A stretch of DNA of 64,000 nucleotides from Bifidobacterium moraviense (lineage in GTDB: Bacteria; Actinomycetota; Actinomycetes; Actinomycetales; Bifidobacteriaceae). Of this stretch, positions 1 to 9,096 are shown piece by piece; positions within the stretch are counted from its first letter, which is position 1, and the number at the start of each line of letters is the position of its first letter. The notes beneath the pieces are model-generated. The model had not been told where the DNA came from, made no database searches, and worked only from the letters and a program-made list of their open reading frames with translations. Position numbers and translations under genes: made by a program. The stretch is from the NCBI RefSeq assembly GCF_012932365.1, contig NZ_JAAIIH010000010.1, positions 1 to 64,000 on the forward strand, written 5' to 3'.

Positions 1-6
1 GAAGAT

Positions 7-125
7 TTTGCGGTGGTCATGGCCCAGGTGAGACGCCCGGTCCCTTTCCGAACCCGGAAGCTAAGGCCTGGCACGGCGATGGTACTGCACTCGATAGGGT
101 GTGGGAGAGTAGCACGCCGCCGCAA
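7..125 (+). rRNA. rrf: 5S ribosomal RNA
   Basis: This is the 5S rRNA of the large ribosomal subunit and the last gene of an rRNA operon whose 16S and 23S lie before the window. The 5' segment TTGCGGTGG pairs with the 3' segment CCGCCGCAA to close the molecule, giving about 118 nt, the normal 5S length. The internal block CGCCCGGTCCC...CCGAACCCGGAAG is the conserved loop B/C region, and GGGAGAGTAG near the 3' end is the conserved loop D/E part. A strong terminator follows 10 nt later. The exact ends are estimated from the closing helix. Confidence 0.93.
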
Positions 126-134
126 TTCACGTCT

Positions 135-166
135 GGCCCGGAGGGTGTTCCCCTCCGGGCCTTTTT
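135..166 (+). terminator. Rho-independent terminator of the rRNA operon
   Basis: A perfect 11-bp stem (GGCCCGGAGGG pairing with CCCTCCGGGCC) around a 5-nt loop is followed directly by TTTTT. Its place just after 5S makes it the rRNA operon terminator. Confidence 0.93.
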
Positions 167-310
167 CATACCCGGAGGAGACCGAAGACGATCTCCTTTT
201 TTGTTTGCCTGGGCATCGTCCCGGGCTTTTCCGTACCCGGGCTTCGCGGCCGGCCGGTCCCGGGCGGGGGTTTGCGCCGCTGGTAGTCGTGGGCGGGGTC
301 GAACGTCGGG

Positions 311-575
311 TATGGATCCGCATGGTCGGGGGATCTCCGGGGATGGTATCCGCATAGTCAGGGGTACTTTTCCGTCTTCGCGGGAAGATATCTCCATAGT
401 GGGGGTACATCGCCCGGGTACGGGGCGACATCCCCGTCCGACGTTTCCGCGGAATTCCGCCGTTTCCACACGCCTGCCCCGCCGCGGGCGGGACGCATGC
501 CGTCCGCGGGGCACCCTGACTATGCGGATATCCGCCCGCGAAAGCCGAAAAGTGCCCCCGACTATGCAGATACTC
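311..575. repeat. Structured repeat element, copy 1 (four-site, dyad-symmetric)
   Basis: The gene-free stretch 167-714 between 5S and the opp operon contains this element. The site consensus is TATC(T/C)GCA(T/G)AGTCAGGGG. Two sites read on the plus strand (TATC at 347 and 389) and two on the minus strand (GATA ending at 530 and 572). Spacing within each pair is exactly 42 bp. A palindrome GCGGAATTCCGC lies at 449-460, near the dyad centre. A weaker fifth site starts near 315. The copy at 6876-7105 has identical geometry and aligns when reverse-complemented. The function is unknown; it could be a small non-autonomous mobile element or an array of protein-binding sites. Nothing else is recognised in 167-310 or 576-714. 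Confidence 0.75.
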
Positions 576-714
576 GGACACATACGGCAGACGGGACGGT
601 GTGGAACCGGTTTCATGCCGTTTCACGCCCGCATCCTGCCGATGGCCGATGATCGACAATCGGCAGTCCTCCCACCATCGGCGGGATCTCGTCCTCGTGT
701 CTACGCTTCGGTGC

Positions 715-2487
715 CTACGCCTGGGCGGCCAGCAGCTCGTGCAGATGCTCGCGATGCAGGCGCTGTTCGCGCGGATCCGGCACCGGCAGCGAGGCCAGCA
801 GCTTCTGCGTATACGGGTTCTGCGGATGCCGCATGATGTCGTCCGCGTCGCCGTGCTCCACGATCTTGCCCTTGTGCATCACCATGATGCGGTCGGCCAG
901 CATGTCCACCACGGCAAGGTCATGCGTGATGAACAGGCACGCGAAGCCGATCTCCGCCTGCAGCTTCTTGAACAGCTCCAGCACCTTCGCCTGCACCGAC
1001 ACGTCCAGCGCGCTCGTCGGCTCGTCGGCGATGAGCAGGCTCGGTTTCAGCGCCAGTCCGCGCGCCAGCGACGCGCGCTGCCGCTGCCCGCCGGACAGCT
1101 CGTGCGGGAAGCGCGTCATGTAGGCGCGCGGCAGCTGCACCATCTCCAGCAGATCGCCCACATAGTCCTTCGCATCCGCCACCGACGAGTACTTGTGGTG
1201 CACGATCAGCGGCTCAGCCACGTTCTCGGCAATGGTCATCAGCGGGTTGAACGAGCTGCCCGGGTCTTGGAACACGAAGCCGATGTCGGCGCGCTTGGCC
1301 TTGAACTGCCGCTCCCTGACGCCGTTCATCTCCACGCCGAGCACGTTGAGCGAACCGCCCGACACGCGCTGCAGGCCGGCGATCGCACGGCCGGTCGTGG
1401 ACTTGCCGGAGCCGGATTCGCCCACCAGACCCAGCACCTCGGAGCGGTGGATCTCGAAATCCACGCCGTCCACGGCCACGAAGTCCGGCTGCGTCAGATG
1501 CCCCGGATACGTGATCGTCAGTCCCTTGGCCTTCACGGCGATCGGCTCGGTGCGCCAGTCCGTGCGGCGTTCGATCGGACGGCCCTCCACGTCGCGCACC
1601 ACGAGCTTCTGCCCGATGCGCGGCACGGCGGCGAGCAGACGCTGCGTGTACGCCTCGCGCGGATGGTAGAAGATCTGCTCCACGTCGCCCTGCTCGACCA
1701 CATGGCCGCGATACATCACCACCACCTGATCGGCGACGTCCGCGATCACGCCCATGTTGTGCGTGATGATGAGCACGGACGCGCCGAACTCGTCGCGCGC
1801 CAGCCGCAGCAGGTCGAGGATCTCGGCCTGCACGGTCACGTCGAGCGCGGTCGTCGGCTCGTCGGCGAGAATCAGGCCCGGATTGAGCACCAACGCCATG
1901 GCGATGACGATGCGCTGCTTCTGGCCGCCCGAGAACTGGTGCGGATAGTAGTCGACGCGCGTCTCGGCGTCCGGGATGCCCACTTTCTTGAGGATGTCGA
2001 TGGCCTTGGCGCGCAGCTCCTTCTTGTCCTTCAGGCCATGCGCGCGCAGGCCCTCCTCGATCTGCCAGCCGATGGTGTACACCGGGTTGAGCACCGAGTT
2101 CGGCTCCTGGAACACCATGGCCGCCTCGCTGCCGCGCACGCGGCGCAGCTCCTCGCCGCTGAGCTTGAGCACGTCCAGCTCCTTGGAGCCGTCGCGGTTC
2201 GACAGCATCACCGCGCCGGACGTGGTGGCCGTTTCGGGCAGGAGCTTGATGATCGAGCGCGCGGTCACCGACTTGCCGGAACCGGATTCGCCGACCACGC
2301 CGACGATCGTCCGGCGCGGAATGCGCAGGCTCACCTTGTCGACGGCCTTGATCGAACCGGCGTCCGTCATGAACGAGACGCTGAGGTTCTTCACGTCGGC
2401 GAGGTCGCCGGACGGGGTCGCCGCCGATGTCGCCGCTGCCGACGTGGCTGCCGCGGAACCTGCGGCTGCTGCGATTGCGTCACTCAT
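715..2487 (-). CDS. Oligopeptide ABC transporter, fused DppD-DppF ATPase
   Basis: This is the cytoplasmic ATPase of a peptide/oligopeptide importer, hydrolysing ATP to drive uptake through the two upstream permeases. The 590-aa protein carries two complete ABC domains in one chain, equivalent to OppD plus OppF. Domain 1 has Walker A GESGSGKS (66-73), signature FSGGQ (185-189) and Walker B LILADEPT (205-212). Domain 2 has Walker A GESGSGKS (356-363) and signature LSGGQ (464-468). Each half ends with the peptide-transporter pattern ([11 protein letters not shown] and [11 protein letters not shown]). An Ala/Thr-rich N-terminal 30 residues precede the first domain. The ATG overlaps the upstream permease stop by 8 bp, so it is translationally coupled and last in a four-gene operon. 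The fused form is common in actinobacteria. The substrate class is inferred from the family. Confidence 0.93.
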   Translation of the reverse strand: MSDAIAAAAGSAAATSAAATSAATPSGDLADVKNLSVSFMTDAGSIKAVDKVSLRIPRRTIVGVVGESGSGKSVTARSIIKLLPETATTSGAVMLSNRDGSKELDVLKLSGEELRRVRGSEAAMVFQEPNSVLNPVYTIGWQIEEGLRAHGLKDKKELRAKAIDILKKVGIPDAETRVDYYPHQFSGGQKQRIVIAMALVLNPGLILADEPTTALDVTVQAEILDLLRLARDEFGASVLIITHNMGVIADVADQVVVMYRGHVVEQGDVEQIFYHPREAYTQRLLAAVPRIGQKLVVRDVEGRPIERRTDWRTEPIAVKAKGLTITYPGHLTQPDFVAVDGVDFEIHRSEVLGLVGESGSGKSTTGRAIAGLQRVSGGSLNVLGVEMNGVRERQFKAKRADIGFVFQDPGSSFNPLMTIAENVAEPLIVHHKYSSVADAKDYVGDLLEMVQLPRAYMTRFPHELSGGQRQRASLARGLALKPSLLIADEPTSALDVSVQAKVLELFKKLQAEIGFACLFITHDLAVVDMLADRIMVMHKGKIVEHGDADDIMRHPQNPYTQKLLASLPVPDPREQRLHREHLHELLAAQA

Positions 2488-3640
2488 GATCTGCTTCCTT
2501 TCCCTGCGTGCTCTGCGCGTCCTGCGGACGCTCCAGCGACACGTTCGCCTGCGGCTTGCCGGCGAACTTCAGCTCGGCCACCACCTCGTTCGCCGCGCTC
2601 GGCTGCTCGGACGGATCGACGGACGTATCCTCGATCGAGCCGATCACCTCGCCCGCCGACTTGCGGGCGCGCAGACGCGGATCGGCAAGATCGTTCAGCG
2701 ACTCGCCCACCAGCGTGATGCCCAGCACGATCAGCACGATCGCCAGACCGGGGAACACGGCCGTCCACCAGATGCCGGCGGTCACGTCGGTCACCGACCG
2801 GTTGAGGTCATAGCCCCACTCGGCCGCCGCCGTCGGCTCGATGCCGAAGCCCAGAAAGCCCAGGCCCGCCAGCGTCAGAATCGCCTCGGACGAGTTGAGC
2901 GTCAGGATCACCGGCAGCGTACGCGTGGAATTCTTCAGCAGATGCTTGGTTAGGATGCGCCACGTCGAAGCGCCCACCACCTTCGCGCTCTCCACGTACG
3001 CCGAGCTCTTGATGCGCACCACTTCGGCGCGAATCGTGCGGAAGTACTGCGGAATGTACACGACGGTGATGGAAATGCCGGACGCGAGAATGCCGCTCCA
3101 CAGGCCGGACTGGCCGCCCGAGATCATGATCGCCATCAGGATGGCGAGCAGCAGCGAAGGGAACGAGTAGATCGCGTCGGCCACGACCACGAGCACGCGA
3201 TCCACCCAGCCGCCGAAGTAGCCCGACACCAGCCCCAGCAGCACGCCGGCGAAGATCGACAGCACCACGGCGATGATGATCGCGATCACGGCCGTGCGCG
3301 CGCCCCACACCGTGCGACTGAACACGTCGTATCCGCCCACCGTGGTGCCCCAGATGTGCGCGGCGCTGGGCGCCTGCTGCGGCGTGAACGAGACGCCCGC
3401 GTCGTCCTTCATCTGCGCGTAGCCGTACGGGGCGATCACCGGCGCGAAGATCGCGACGAGCAGGAACAGTGCCGTGAGCGTCAGACCGGTGATGAGCATG
3501 CCCTTCTGCCAGCCGACCGCGATGCGCAGATCCTTGACGATCGGCATCTTCGCCCAGAATGACGGCGGCTTGCGCACGTTAAGCGCGTCGAGACGGCTGT
3601 CGCCGGGAACGCCCACCGCGGATGCATTGCTGTGCGACAT
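2480..3640 (-). CDS. Oligopeptide ABC transporter permease (DppC/OppC type)
   Basis: This is an inner-membrane subunit of the peptide importer, pairing with the DppB-like permease to form the channel. The 386-aa protein has about six membrane segments. The first follows a roughly 50-residue cytoplasmic start, and then comes the large periplasm-facing loop typical of DppC. The EAA-like cytoplasmic loop that contacts the ATPase reads SAKVVGASTWRILTKH. The last 60 residues are hydrophilic (polar, Pro/Gln-rich) and longer than usual for the family. Its start lies one base after the upstream permease stop, and its stop overlaps the ATPase start, so it is an operon member. Assignment to family is firm; the exact peptide substrate is not known. 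Confidence 0.92.
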   Translation of the reverse strand: MSHSNASAVGVPGDSRLDALNVRKPPSFWAKMPIVKDLRIAVGWQKGMLITGLTLTALFLLVAIFAPVIAPYGYAQMKDDAGVSFTPQQAPSAAHIWGTTVGGYDVFSRTVWGARTAVIAIIIAVVLSIFAGVLLGLVSGYFGGWVDRVLVVVADAIYSFPSLLLAILMAIMISGGQSGLWSGILASGISITVVYIPQYFRTIRAEVVRIKSSAYVESAKVVGASTWRILTKHLLKNSTRTLPVILTLNSSEAILTLAGLGFLGFGIEPTAAAEWGYDLNRSVTDVTAGIWWTAVFPGLAIVLIVLGITLVGESLNDLADPRLRARKSAGEVIGSIEDTSVDPSEQPSAANEVVAELKFAGKPQANVSLERPQDAQSTQGKEADHE

Positions 3641-3641
3641 G

Positions 3642-4781
3642 TCAGTACCTCACTCTCGGGTCGATGAGCGCGGCGACGACGTCGACGATGAAGTTGACGA
3701 CCGCCACGATGATGGCGATGAGGATCACGATGCCCTGCACGGCCACGAAATCGCGCGCCTTCAGATACGTGGAGAGCATGAATCCCAAGCCCTTCCACTC
3801 GAACGTGGTCTCGGTGAGCACCGCGCCGGCAAGCATCAGCGCGATCTGCATGCCCATGACCGTGATGATCGGGATGAGCGCCGGACGCCACGCGTGCTTG
3901 TCCAGCAGACGCTTCTCGGACACGCCGCGCGACCGCGCCGCCTCCACGTAGCCGGAGTTGTACGTGGAGATCACGTTCGTGCGCACCAGACGGATGAACA
4001 CGCCCGCGGTGAGCAGACCCAGCGCCAGCGCGGGCAGCACCGCATGACGCAGCACGTCGGCCAGCACGGTCATGTTGCCCAGCTGCAGCGCGTCGATGAT
4101 GTAGAAGCCCGTGGGGGAGACCAGACGGTTGAACTGCATCTCGCTGGCCAGATCGGAGCGCCCGGACGGCGGCAGCACGTTGATCCACACGGCGAAGATG
4201 AGCTTGAGCATCAGGCCCAGGAAGAACACCGGTGTGGCGTAGCACAGGATCGCGAACACGCGGATGCCGGCGTCGGCGGCGCGGTCGCGGTGGCGGGCGG
4301 CGATGCGGCCCAGGCCGATGCCGATGACCAGCGCGACGATGAGCGCGAGGAACGCCAGCTCGAACGTGGCGGCGCCGTAGCGCACGAGGATCGAGATGAC
4401 CGGCTGGTTGTCGGTCAGCGTGGTGCCGAGGTCGCCGCGCAGCAGACCGCCGAGATAGTCGAGGTACTGCACGATGAGCGGACGGTCGTAGCCGGCCGCG
4501 TGGATGCGGCGCTGCAGCTCGTCCGGGGTGAGACGGCCGCCCATGGCCGCGGAGATCGGGTCTCCGGTGGCGCGCATCACGAAGAACACGATGGTGACGA
4601 GGATGAAGACGGTGGGGATGATGAGCAGGAATCTGGTGAGGATGAAGCGGAAGAACCCGCCGGACAGGCGGTTCCTCCTCGGCTTGGCGGCGCTTGCGGC
4701 GCCGTCGCCCTTGGCGTTGCGGGCGCTCGCCGGCGTCCCCGCCGATGGTCCTGCGGAGGTCACTGCGGTGCTGTTGGACAC
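3642..4781 (-). CDS. Oligopeptide ABC transporter permease (DppB/OppB type)
   Basis: This is the first channel subunit of the peptide importer. The 379-aa protein has a polar Ala/Ser-rich N-terminal tail of about 45 residues and then six predicted membrane helices. DppB hallmarks are visible: RFLLIIPTVFILVT in the first helix, DRPLIVQYLDYLGGLLRGDLG after it, and the EAA loop EAARSRGVSEKRLLDKH. A 186-bp gap with a perfect hairpin separates it from the upstream binding-protein gene, while the following permease is 1 bp away. That arrangement suggests one transcript with the binding protein made in excess. Confidence 0.92.
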   Translation of the reverse strand: MSNSTAVTSAGPSAGTPASARNAKGDGAASAAKPRRNRLSGGFFRFILTRFLLIIPTVFILVTIVFFVMRATGDPISAAMGGRLTPDELQRRIHAAGYDRPLIVQYLDYLGGLLRGDLGTTLTDNQPVISILVRYGAATFELAFLALIVALVIGIGLGRIAARHRDRAADAGIRVFAILCYATPVFFLGLMLKLIFAVWINVLPPSGRSDLASEMQFNRLVSPTGFYIIDALQLGNMTVLADVLRHAVLPALALGLLTAGVFIRLVRTNVISTYNSGYVEAARSRGVSEKRLLDKHAWRPALIPIITVMGMQIALMLAGAVLTETTFEWKGLGFMLSTYLKARDFVAVQGIVILIAIIVAVVNFIVDVVAALIDPRVRY

Positions 4782-4900
4782 GGCGAGGCTCCTTTGCGGT
4801 GTGGAAGGTATGGAAGATGCGGAAAATGCGGAAGGTGTGGAAAATCGGGTGCGGCGGCAGGCGGCGGCAAGATGCCGCGGAATGCCACTACATGCGGGCG

Positions 4901-4939
4901 CCCGATCCCGCCGGCGCGCCGGGCGTCGACGGGATCGGG
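4901..4939 (-). other. Intra-operon stem-loop between binding protein and permease
   Basis: A perfect 10-bp stem (CCCGATCCCG with CGGGATCGGG) lies in the 186-bp gap after the binding-protein stop. No T-run follows on the minus strand. It therefore looks like an RNA-stabilising or partial termination hairpin that keeps the binding-protein mRNA more abundant than the permease mRNA, as in other opp operons. The rest of the gap (about 4795-4855) is a purine-rich run of degenerate GTGGAA/GCGGAA repeats of unknown role. Confidence 0.5.
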
Positions 4940-4967
4940 GAGCGAATCGGGGAACTGTCCCCGTGCG

Positions 4968-6608
4968 TCAGCCCTTGGTGACGGACGCGTAGCGGAAGCG
5001 GAACGAGGCGTCGAGCGTCACGCCGCTCACGGACGAGCCGGTCACCGCCACCTGATTGCCCTGCAGCAGCGGGATCGTGGACAGGTCGTCGGTCTCGAGC
5101 TTCTGGATCTGCTCCAGCACGCCCTTGCGGGCGTTCTCGTCCTTCTCGCCGGCCTGCTTGACGATCAGGTCGTTGATCTCGGAGTTGGAGTAGCCGTTGT
5201 TCACGAAGTTGCCGTCGCGGAAGAACGGGGAGAGGTAGTTGTCCGGGTCGGAGTAGTCAGGGAACCAGCCGAGCTGGTACACCGGGTACGAGCCGTTGGA
5301 ATCCTCGGTGACCACGCGCGCCTTGTTGTACTGCGTCCACTCGGTCTGCTGCAGGTCCACGGTGAACAGGCCGCTGGACTCGAGCTGCGTCTTGATGGCC
5401 GCGTACTCGTCGGCGGACGACGAACCGTAGTGGTCGCCGTTGTACTGCAGCTTCAGATCGACCGGCGTGGTGACGCCCGCGGCAGCGAGCACCGCCTTGG
5501 CCTTGTCGGCGCTGGGCTTGCCGTTGCCGTCGCCGTACGTCTCCTTGAGCGTATCGGAGTGGCCCAGCAGGCCATCCGGAATGAACGAGTACATCGGCGT
5601 GTACGTGCCCTTGTAGACCTTCTCGCTCAGCTCGGTGCGGTCGATCAGGTTGGCGACCGCCTGGCGCACGGCCTTCGCCTTCGCGGCGTCGGCGTCGGGC
5701 TGCGCGGAGCCGTACGGCTGGATCTTCATGTTGAAGACCAGCAGACGCTCCTCGCCGCCCGGGCCCTTGACGACCTTCACCTTGGAGTCCTTGGACAGGT
5801 CGTCGATGTCGGTCGGGGTGAGCGAACGGTACGCCACGTCCACCTGACCCTGCTGCACGGCCAGCTTGAGGTTGGAGGCGTCGGCGAAGTACTTCACCTG
5901 CACCGCATCGTTCTTGGCGGGGGTCAGGCCCTGGTACGACGCGTTCTTCTCGTAGGCCAGCGCCTCGTTGAGCTTGAACGAGGTCAGCGAGTACGGGCCG
6001 GCGAACGCCTTCTTGGACACGATCGTGTCGGAATCGGTGAGCTTGTCGGCGGCGAAGACCTGCTCGTCGACGATCGGTCCGGCCGGCGACGACATGACCT
6101 GCTTCAGCGTCACGTCGAACGGCACGGAATCCTTGAACACCACGGTGGTGTCGTCCTTCGCCGTGACCGACTCGATGTTGGCGAGCAGCGAGCTCGGGCC
6201 GTTCTCGTCGTTGATGGTCTTGATGCGGTCGTACGAGAACTTCACGTCGGAGGCGGTCAGCGCATCGCCGTTGGCGAACTTGAGGCCGCTCTTGAGCTTG
6301 ACGGTGAATTCGGTGCCGTCGCTGCTCCACGTGCCGTCGTCGGCGGCGATGTCGGCGCTCAGCTCGGACGTGCCGTAGTTCTGGGCGTACAGGAACGGGA
6401 ACACCTGAATCTGCACGGCGTAGGAGCCGTTGTCGTAGGAGCCGGCCGGGTCGAGGCTGGTGATCTTGTCGGTGGTGCCGATGGTGATGACGGAATTGCC
6501 GGAGGCCGCGGCCGAACCGCCGTCGTCCTTCACGCCGCCGCATGCGGCGAGCGACGCCACCGCGGCGACCGCGGCCACCGCCGCGGTCAGTCTGCTGTTG
6601 AGCTTCAT
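4968..6608 (-). CDS. Extracellular solute-binding lipoprotein, family 5 (peptide)
   Basis: This is the surface lipoprotein that captures peptides and hands them to the permeases. It is a 546-aa SBP_bac_5 protein. A signal peptide of hydrophobic Ala/Val residues ends in the lipobox LAAC with the lipidated cysteine at residue 23. The mature part shows family features such as SLDPAGSYDN near the start, KLKSGLKFANGDALTASD, and LGWFPDYSDPDNYLSPFF near the end. It is the first gene of the operon. The start is supported by a purine-rich GAGAGGA about 6 nt upstream. No regulator gene lies next to it; regulation may involve the structured repeat at 6876-7105. Confidence 0.92.
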   Translation of the reverse strand: MKLNSRLTAAVAAVAAVASLAACGGVKDDGGSAAASGNSVITIGTTDKITSLDPAGSYDNGSYAVQIQVFPFLYAQNYGTSELSADIAADDGTWSSDGTEFTVKLKSGLKFANGDALTASDVKFSYDRIKTINDENGPSSLLANIESVTAKDDTTVVFKDSVPFDVTLKQVMSSPAGPIVDEQVFAADKLTDSDTIVSKKAFAGPYSLTSFKLNEALAYEKNASYQGLTPAKNDAVQVKYFADASNLKLAVQQGQVDVAYRSLTPTDIDDLSKDSKVKVVKGPGGEERLLVFNMKIQPYGSAQPDADAAKAKAVRQAVANLIDRTELSEKVYKGTYTPMYSFIPDGLLGHSDTLKETYGDGNGKPSADKAKAVLAAAGVTTPVDLKLQYNGDHYGSSSADEYAAIKTQLESSGLFTVDLQQTEWTQYNKARVVTEDSNGSYPVYQLGWFPDYSDPDNYLSPFFRDGNFVNNGYSNSEINDLIVKQAGEKDENARKGVLEQIQKLETDDLSTIPLLQGNQVAVTGSSVSGVTLDASFRFRYASVTKG

Positions 6609-6875
6609 GGGGATCCTCTCTTCAATGCCATGAATGACGTTCGATGCGCGCCGCGGGACGCCGGTGATGGGGCGGGATGGGTGGCGGTGTATCGAATACC
6701 TGTGATCATGGGCCGGGAGTGTTGCCTTCAGATGTTCGGCTCGGGCGGCTTGTGTTACGAACGGTGACTCGGACGCGGCTCGCGTGCATGAAGCGGTGCT
6801 AATGTGAATCGTTTGGGGGCGACGTTGCGGGGCATGGCGTCCGGTCCGTTTTCGGCTCGGGAGGAGAATCCGGAC

Positions 6876-7105
6876 GGTATCTGCAGAGTCAGGGGTAGAT
6901 TTCGACCGATGCAGCCAGATATCTGCAGAGTCAGGGTGCTCCCGCGGACGGCATATGCCTTGCTCCCGGCGGGATGGTCGGGAGAGAATGGCGGAATTCC
7001 GCGGGGCGCCCGCCGGCGATTCCTGCCGTTACCCGGTTGAGGCACCCTGACTCCGCAGATACCTGCCTGCAGAACCGTGAATCTACCCCTGACTCTGCAG
7101 ATAGC
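6876..7105. repeat. Structured repeat element, copy 2 (inverted relative to copy 1)
   Basis: Two plus-strand sites (TATC at 6878 and 6920) and two minus-strand sites (GATA ending at 7061 and 7103) have the consensus TATCTGCAGAGTCAGGG. Pair spacing is exactly 42 bp, inner span 141 bp and outer span 225 bp, identical to the copy at 347-572. The palindrome GCGGAATTCCGC is at 6991-7002. Reverse-complementing this copy aligns its interior with copy 1 (shared GCCGTCCGCGGG next to the inner site). It occupies the divergent-looking gap 6609-7245 between the binding-protein gene start and the permease terminator. I see no gene in that gap. Confidence 0.75.
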
Positions 7106-7245
7106 CCGTTCGGGAGTGGTGATGAGCCCGCCTCACCGCCTCGTGCGGCGAATGCCGTGCCGCCCGTTCTGTTCCGGGCGGTGCCGTTGCGCGTCATTGC
7201 GCTCGGAACCTGCCATCCTCTCCCATGTCTCCACCATGGAAGGAT

Positions 7246-7284
7246 CCGCCCCGGAGGAACGCTCGAACGGTTCCTCCGGGGCGG
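7246..7284 (-). terminator. Terminator hairpin of the amino-acid permease gene
   Basis: A perfect 15-bp stem (CCGCCCCGGAGGAAC with GTTCCTCCGGGGCGG) and a 9-nt loop begin 8 nt after the permease stop. The trailing T-run on the minus strand is weak (ATCCTTCC). Confidence 0.8.
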
Positions 7285-7291
7285 CATGATC

Positions 7292-8818
7292 TCAGTGCAG
7301 TTCCAGCGGGGCCTTGGGATGGGCCTTGCGCCACCACTGCTGCGCGAAATACGCGCCGTAGCACGCCACGATGAACAGCAGCTCGGCCACCAGTGCGAAC
7401 CGCTGCGACTCGTCGAACACCACCAGCAGGAACGACGCCGTGCACAGCACGAACGCGCCCCACGAGACCCACGGGTATCCGGGCGTGCGGTACTTGAGCT
7501 CGTCCACCGTGTGGCCTTCGGCCAGCCAGCGCCTGCGGAACACGATCTGGCAGTACGCGATGGCGATCCACACCACCACGGCGGACAGACCGGACAGCGC
7601 CACCAGCACCAGATACACGGTGGAGGCGGCGATCACGCTGGACAGCAGCGCCAGCAGGCCGCCCGCCATGGCCGCGCACAGGGCAAGCATCGGCACGCCG
7701 CGGCGGTTCGTCTTGGCGAACCAGCGGGGGATCATGCCCTCGTTGCCCATCGACCACACCATGCGCGTGGACGCGTACAGGCCGGAGTTCGATGCGGACA
7801 GCACGGCCGTGAGCACCACGAAGTTCATGATGTCACCGGCATAAGGGATGCCGATCGAGTTGAACACCAGCACGAACGGGCTTTCGCCCACGCCGGCCTC
7901 GCGCCACGGGATCAGCGCGCACATCACGGTGATCGAGCCGATGAAGAACAGCACGAGCCTCCACAGCGTGGTGTGGATCGCCTTGGGGACGGCGGTCTCC
8001 GGGTCGCGCGTCTCGCCGGCCGTCACGCCGATCAGCTCGGTGCCGGAGAACGCGAAGTTCACGGTGAGGATGGTGGCGAACACCGGCATGAAGCCATTCG
8101 GGAAGATGCCGTCCTTGACGAGGTTGCCGAACAGCGGCGCGTGCTCATAGCCGGCGATCGGAATGATGCCGAAGATGGCGAGCAGGCCGATCGCGATGAA
8201 CGCGCAGATGGCGAACACCTTGATGCTGGCGAACAGGAATTCCGCCTCCGCGAAGAACCGCACCGACAGGGCGTTGGCGGTGAAGATGAGCACGATGCAC
8301 GCGGCCGACCATATCCACGTGGGCGTGTGCGGGAACCATCGCTGCATGAGCAGGCCGGCGGCCGTGAACTCGGAGCCGAGCGCCACCGTCCACGTGAGCC
8401 AGTACTGGATGGCGATGACGAAGCCCGTGCCGGGGCCGATGAACTTCTCCGCGTACACGTGGAACGAGCCGGTGACCGGCATGGCGACCGAGAGCTCGCC
8501 GAGCGTGAGCATGACGAGGTACACGATGAGCGCGCCGATGCCGTACGCGAGGATGGTGCCGATGGGGCCCGCCTGCTGGATGGTGTAGCCGGAGCTGAGG
8601 AACAGGCCGGTGCCGATCACGCCGCCGAGCGAGATCATCTGCAGATGGCGCGACTCCATGCCGCGCCTGAGGTTGGTGTGCAGGGCGTGCTTGCGATGCG
8701 GTTCGGTGTCCGCGGCGGCGTCGGTGACGACGGCGTCGATCTGCGTGGCGGCGTCGGCTTGCGAAGCGACGGCGGTGCCGGCCGCGGGCTGGCTCATGTC
8801 GGATTCGGACTGGCTCAT
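7292..8818 (-). CDS. Amino-acid permease, APC superfamily (GABA/lysine-permease-like)
   Basis: This is a cytoplasmic-membrane amino-acid:proton symporter of the AAT type. Starting at 8818 the protein has 508 aa. A roughly 45-residue acidic tail precedes [23 protein letters not shown], the typical entry into TM1 with its glycine-rich substrate-binding motif. About 12 hydrophobic helices follow. Conserved [16 protein letters not shown] (TM6 region) is present. An upstream in-frame extension to 9085 has no family similarity. The chosen ATG is preceded by GGGAGAG. The gene is monocistronic with its own terminator. Substrate specificity cannot be read from the sequence; aromatic, basic or branched-chain amino acids are all possible. 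Confidence 0.9.
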   Translation of the reverse strand: MSQSESDMSQPAAGTAVASQADAATQIDAVVTDAAADTEPHRKHALHTNLRRGMESRHLQMISLGGVIGTGLFLSSGYTIQQAGPIGTILAYGIGALIVYLVMLTLGELSVAMPVTGSFHVYAEKFIGPGTGFVIAIQYWLTWTVALGSEFTAAGLLMQRWFPHTPTWIWSAACIVLIFTANALSVRFFAEAEFLFASIKVFAICAFIAIGLLAIFGIIPIAGYEHAPLFGNLVKDGIFPNGFMPVFATILTVNFAFSGTELIGVTAGETRDPETAVPKAIHTTLWRLVLFFIGSITVMCALIPWREAGVGESPFVLVFNSIGIPYAGDIMNFVVLTAVLSASNSGLYASTRMVWSMGNEGMIPRWFAKTNRRGVPMLALCAAMAGGLLALLSSVIAASTVYLVLVALSGLSAVVVWIAIAYCQIVFRRRWLAEGHTVDELKYRTPGYPWVSWGAFVLCTASFLLVVFDESQRFALVAELLFIVACYGAYFAQQWWRKAHPKAPLELH

Positions 8819-9096
8819 GATGCTTGGTGCTCTCTCCCGCTCGGTGGTCCCTGACGTTGCGGCCGCCCTGCGCCCGTGCCGTGTGCCCTGTGTTCGGTGT
8901 GCCTGTGCCGGCGCGCGTCTGCGGTCCCGAACAGTATACGCGCGCGGGTGTCCGCGGGAGTTCGCGGGTGGGCGGTGCTGACGGATGCGTCCTGCGCATG
9001 GCGGCGAGTATCTTCGGACGTAGGCGATCCGGCGATCCGGGCATTGCTCCGTGACGTCGCCCGCCGTCAGAGAGCAAGAGAACAAAAGGAACGATG

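Noticed and set aside
3474..6767. Long plus-strand open reading frame (about 1097 codons) over the opp permease and binding-protein genes
   Set aside because: It is antisense to genes with clear family motifs; composition (Arg/His/Val-rich, no domains) is the usual shadow of a high-GC minus-strand gene.
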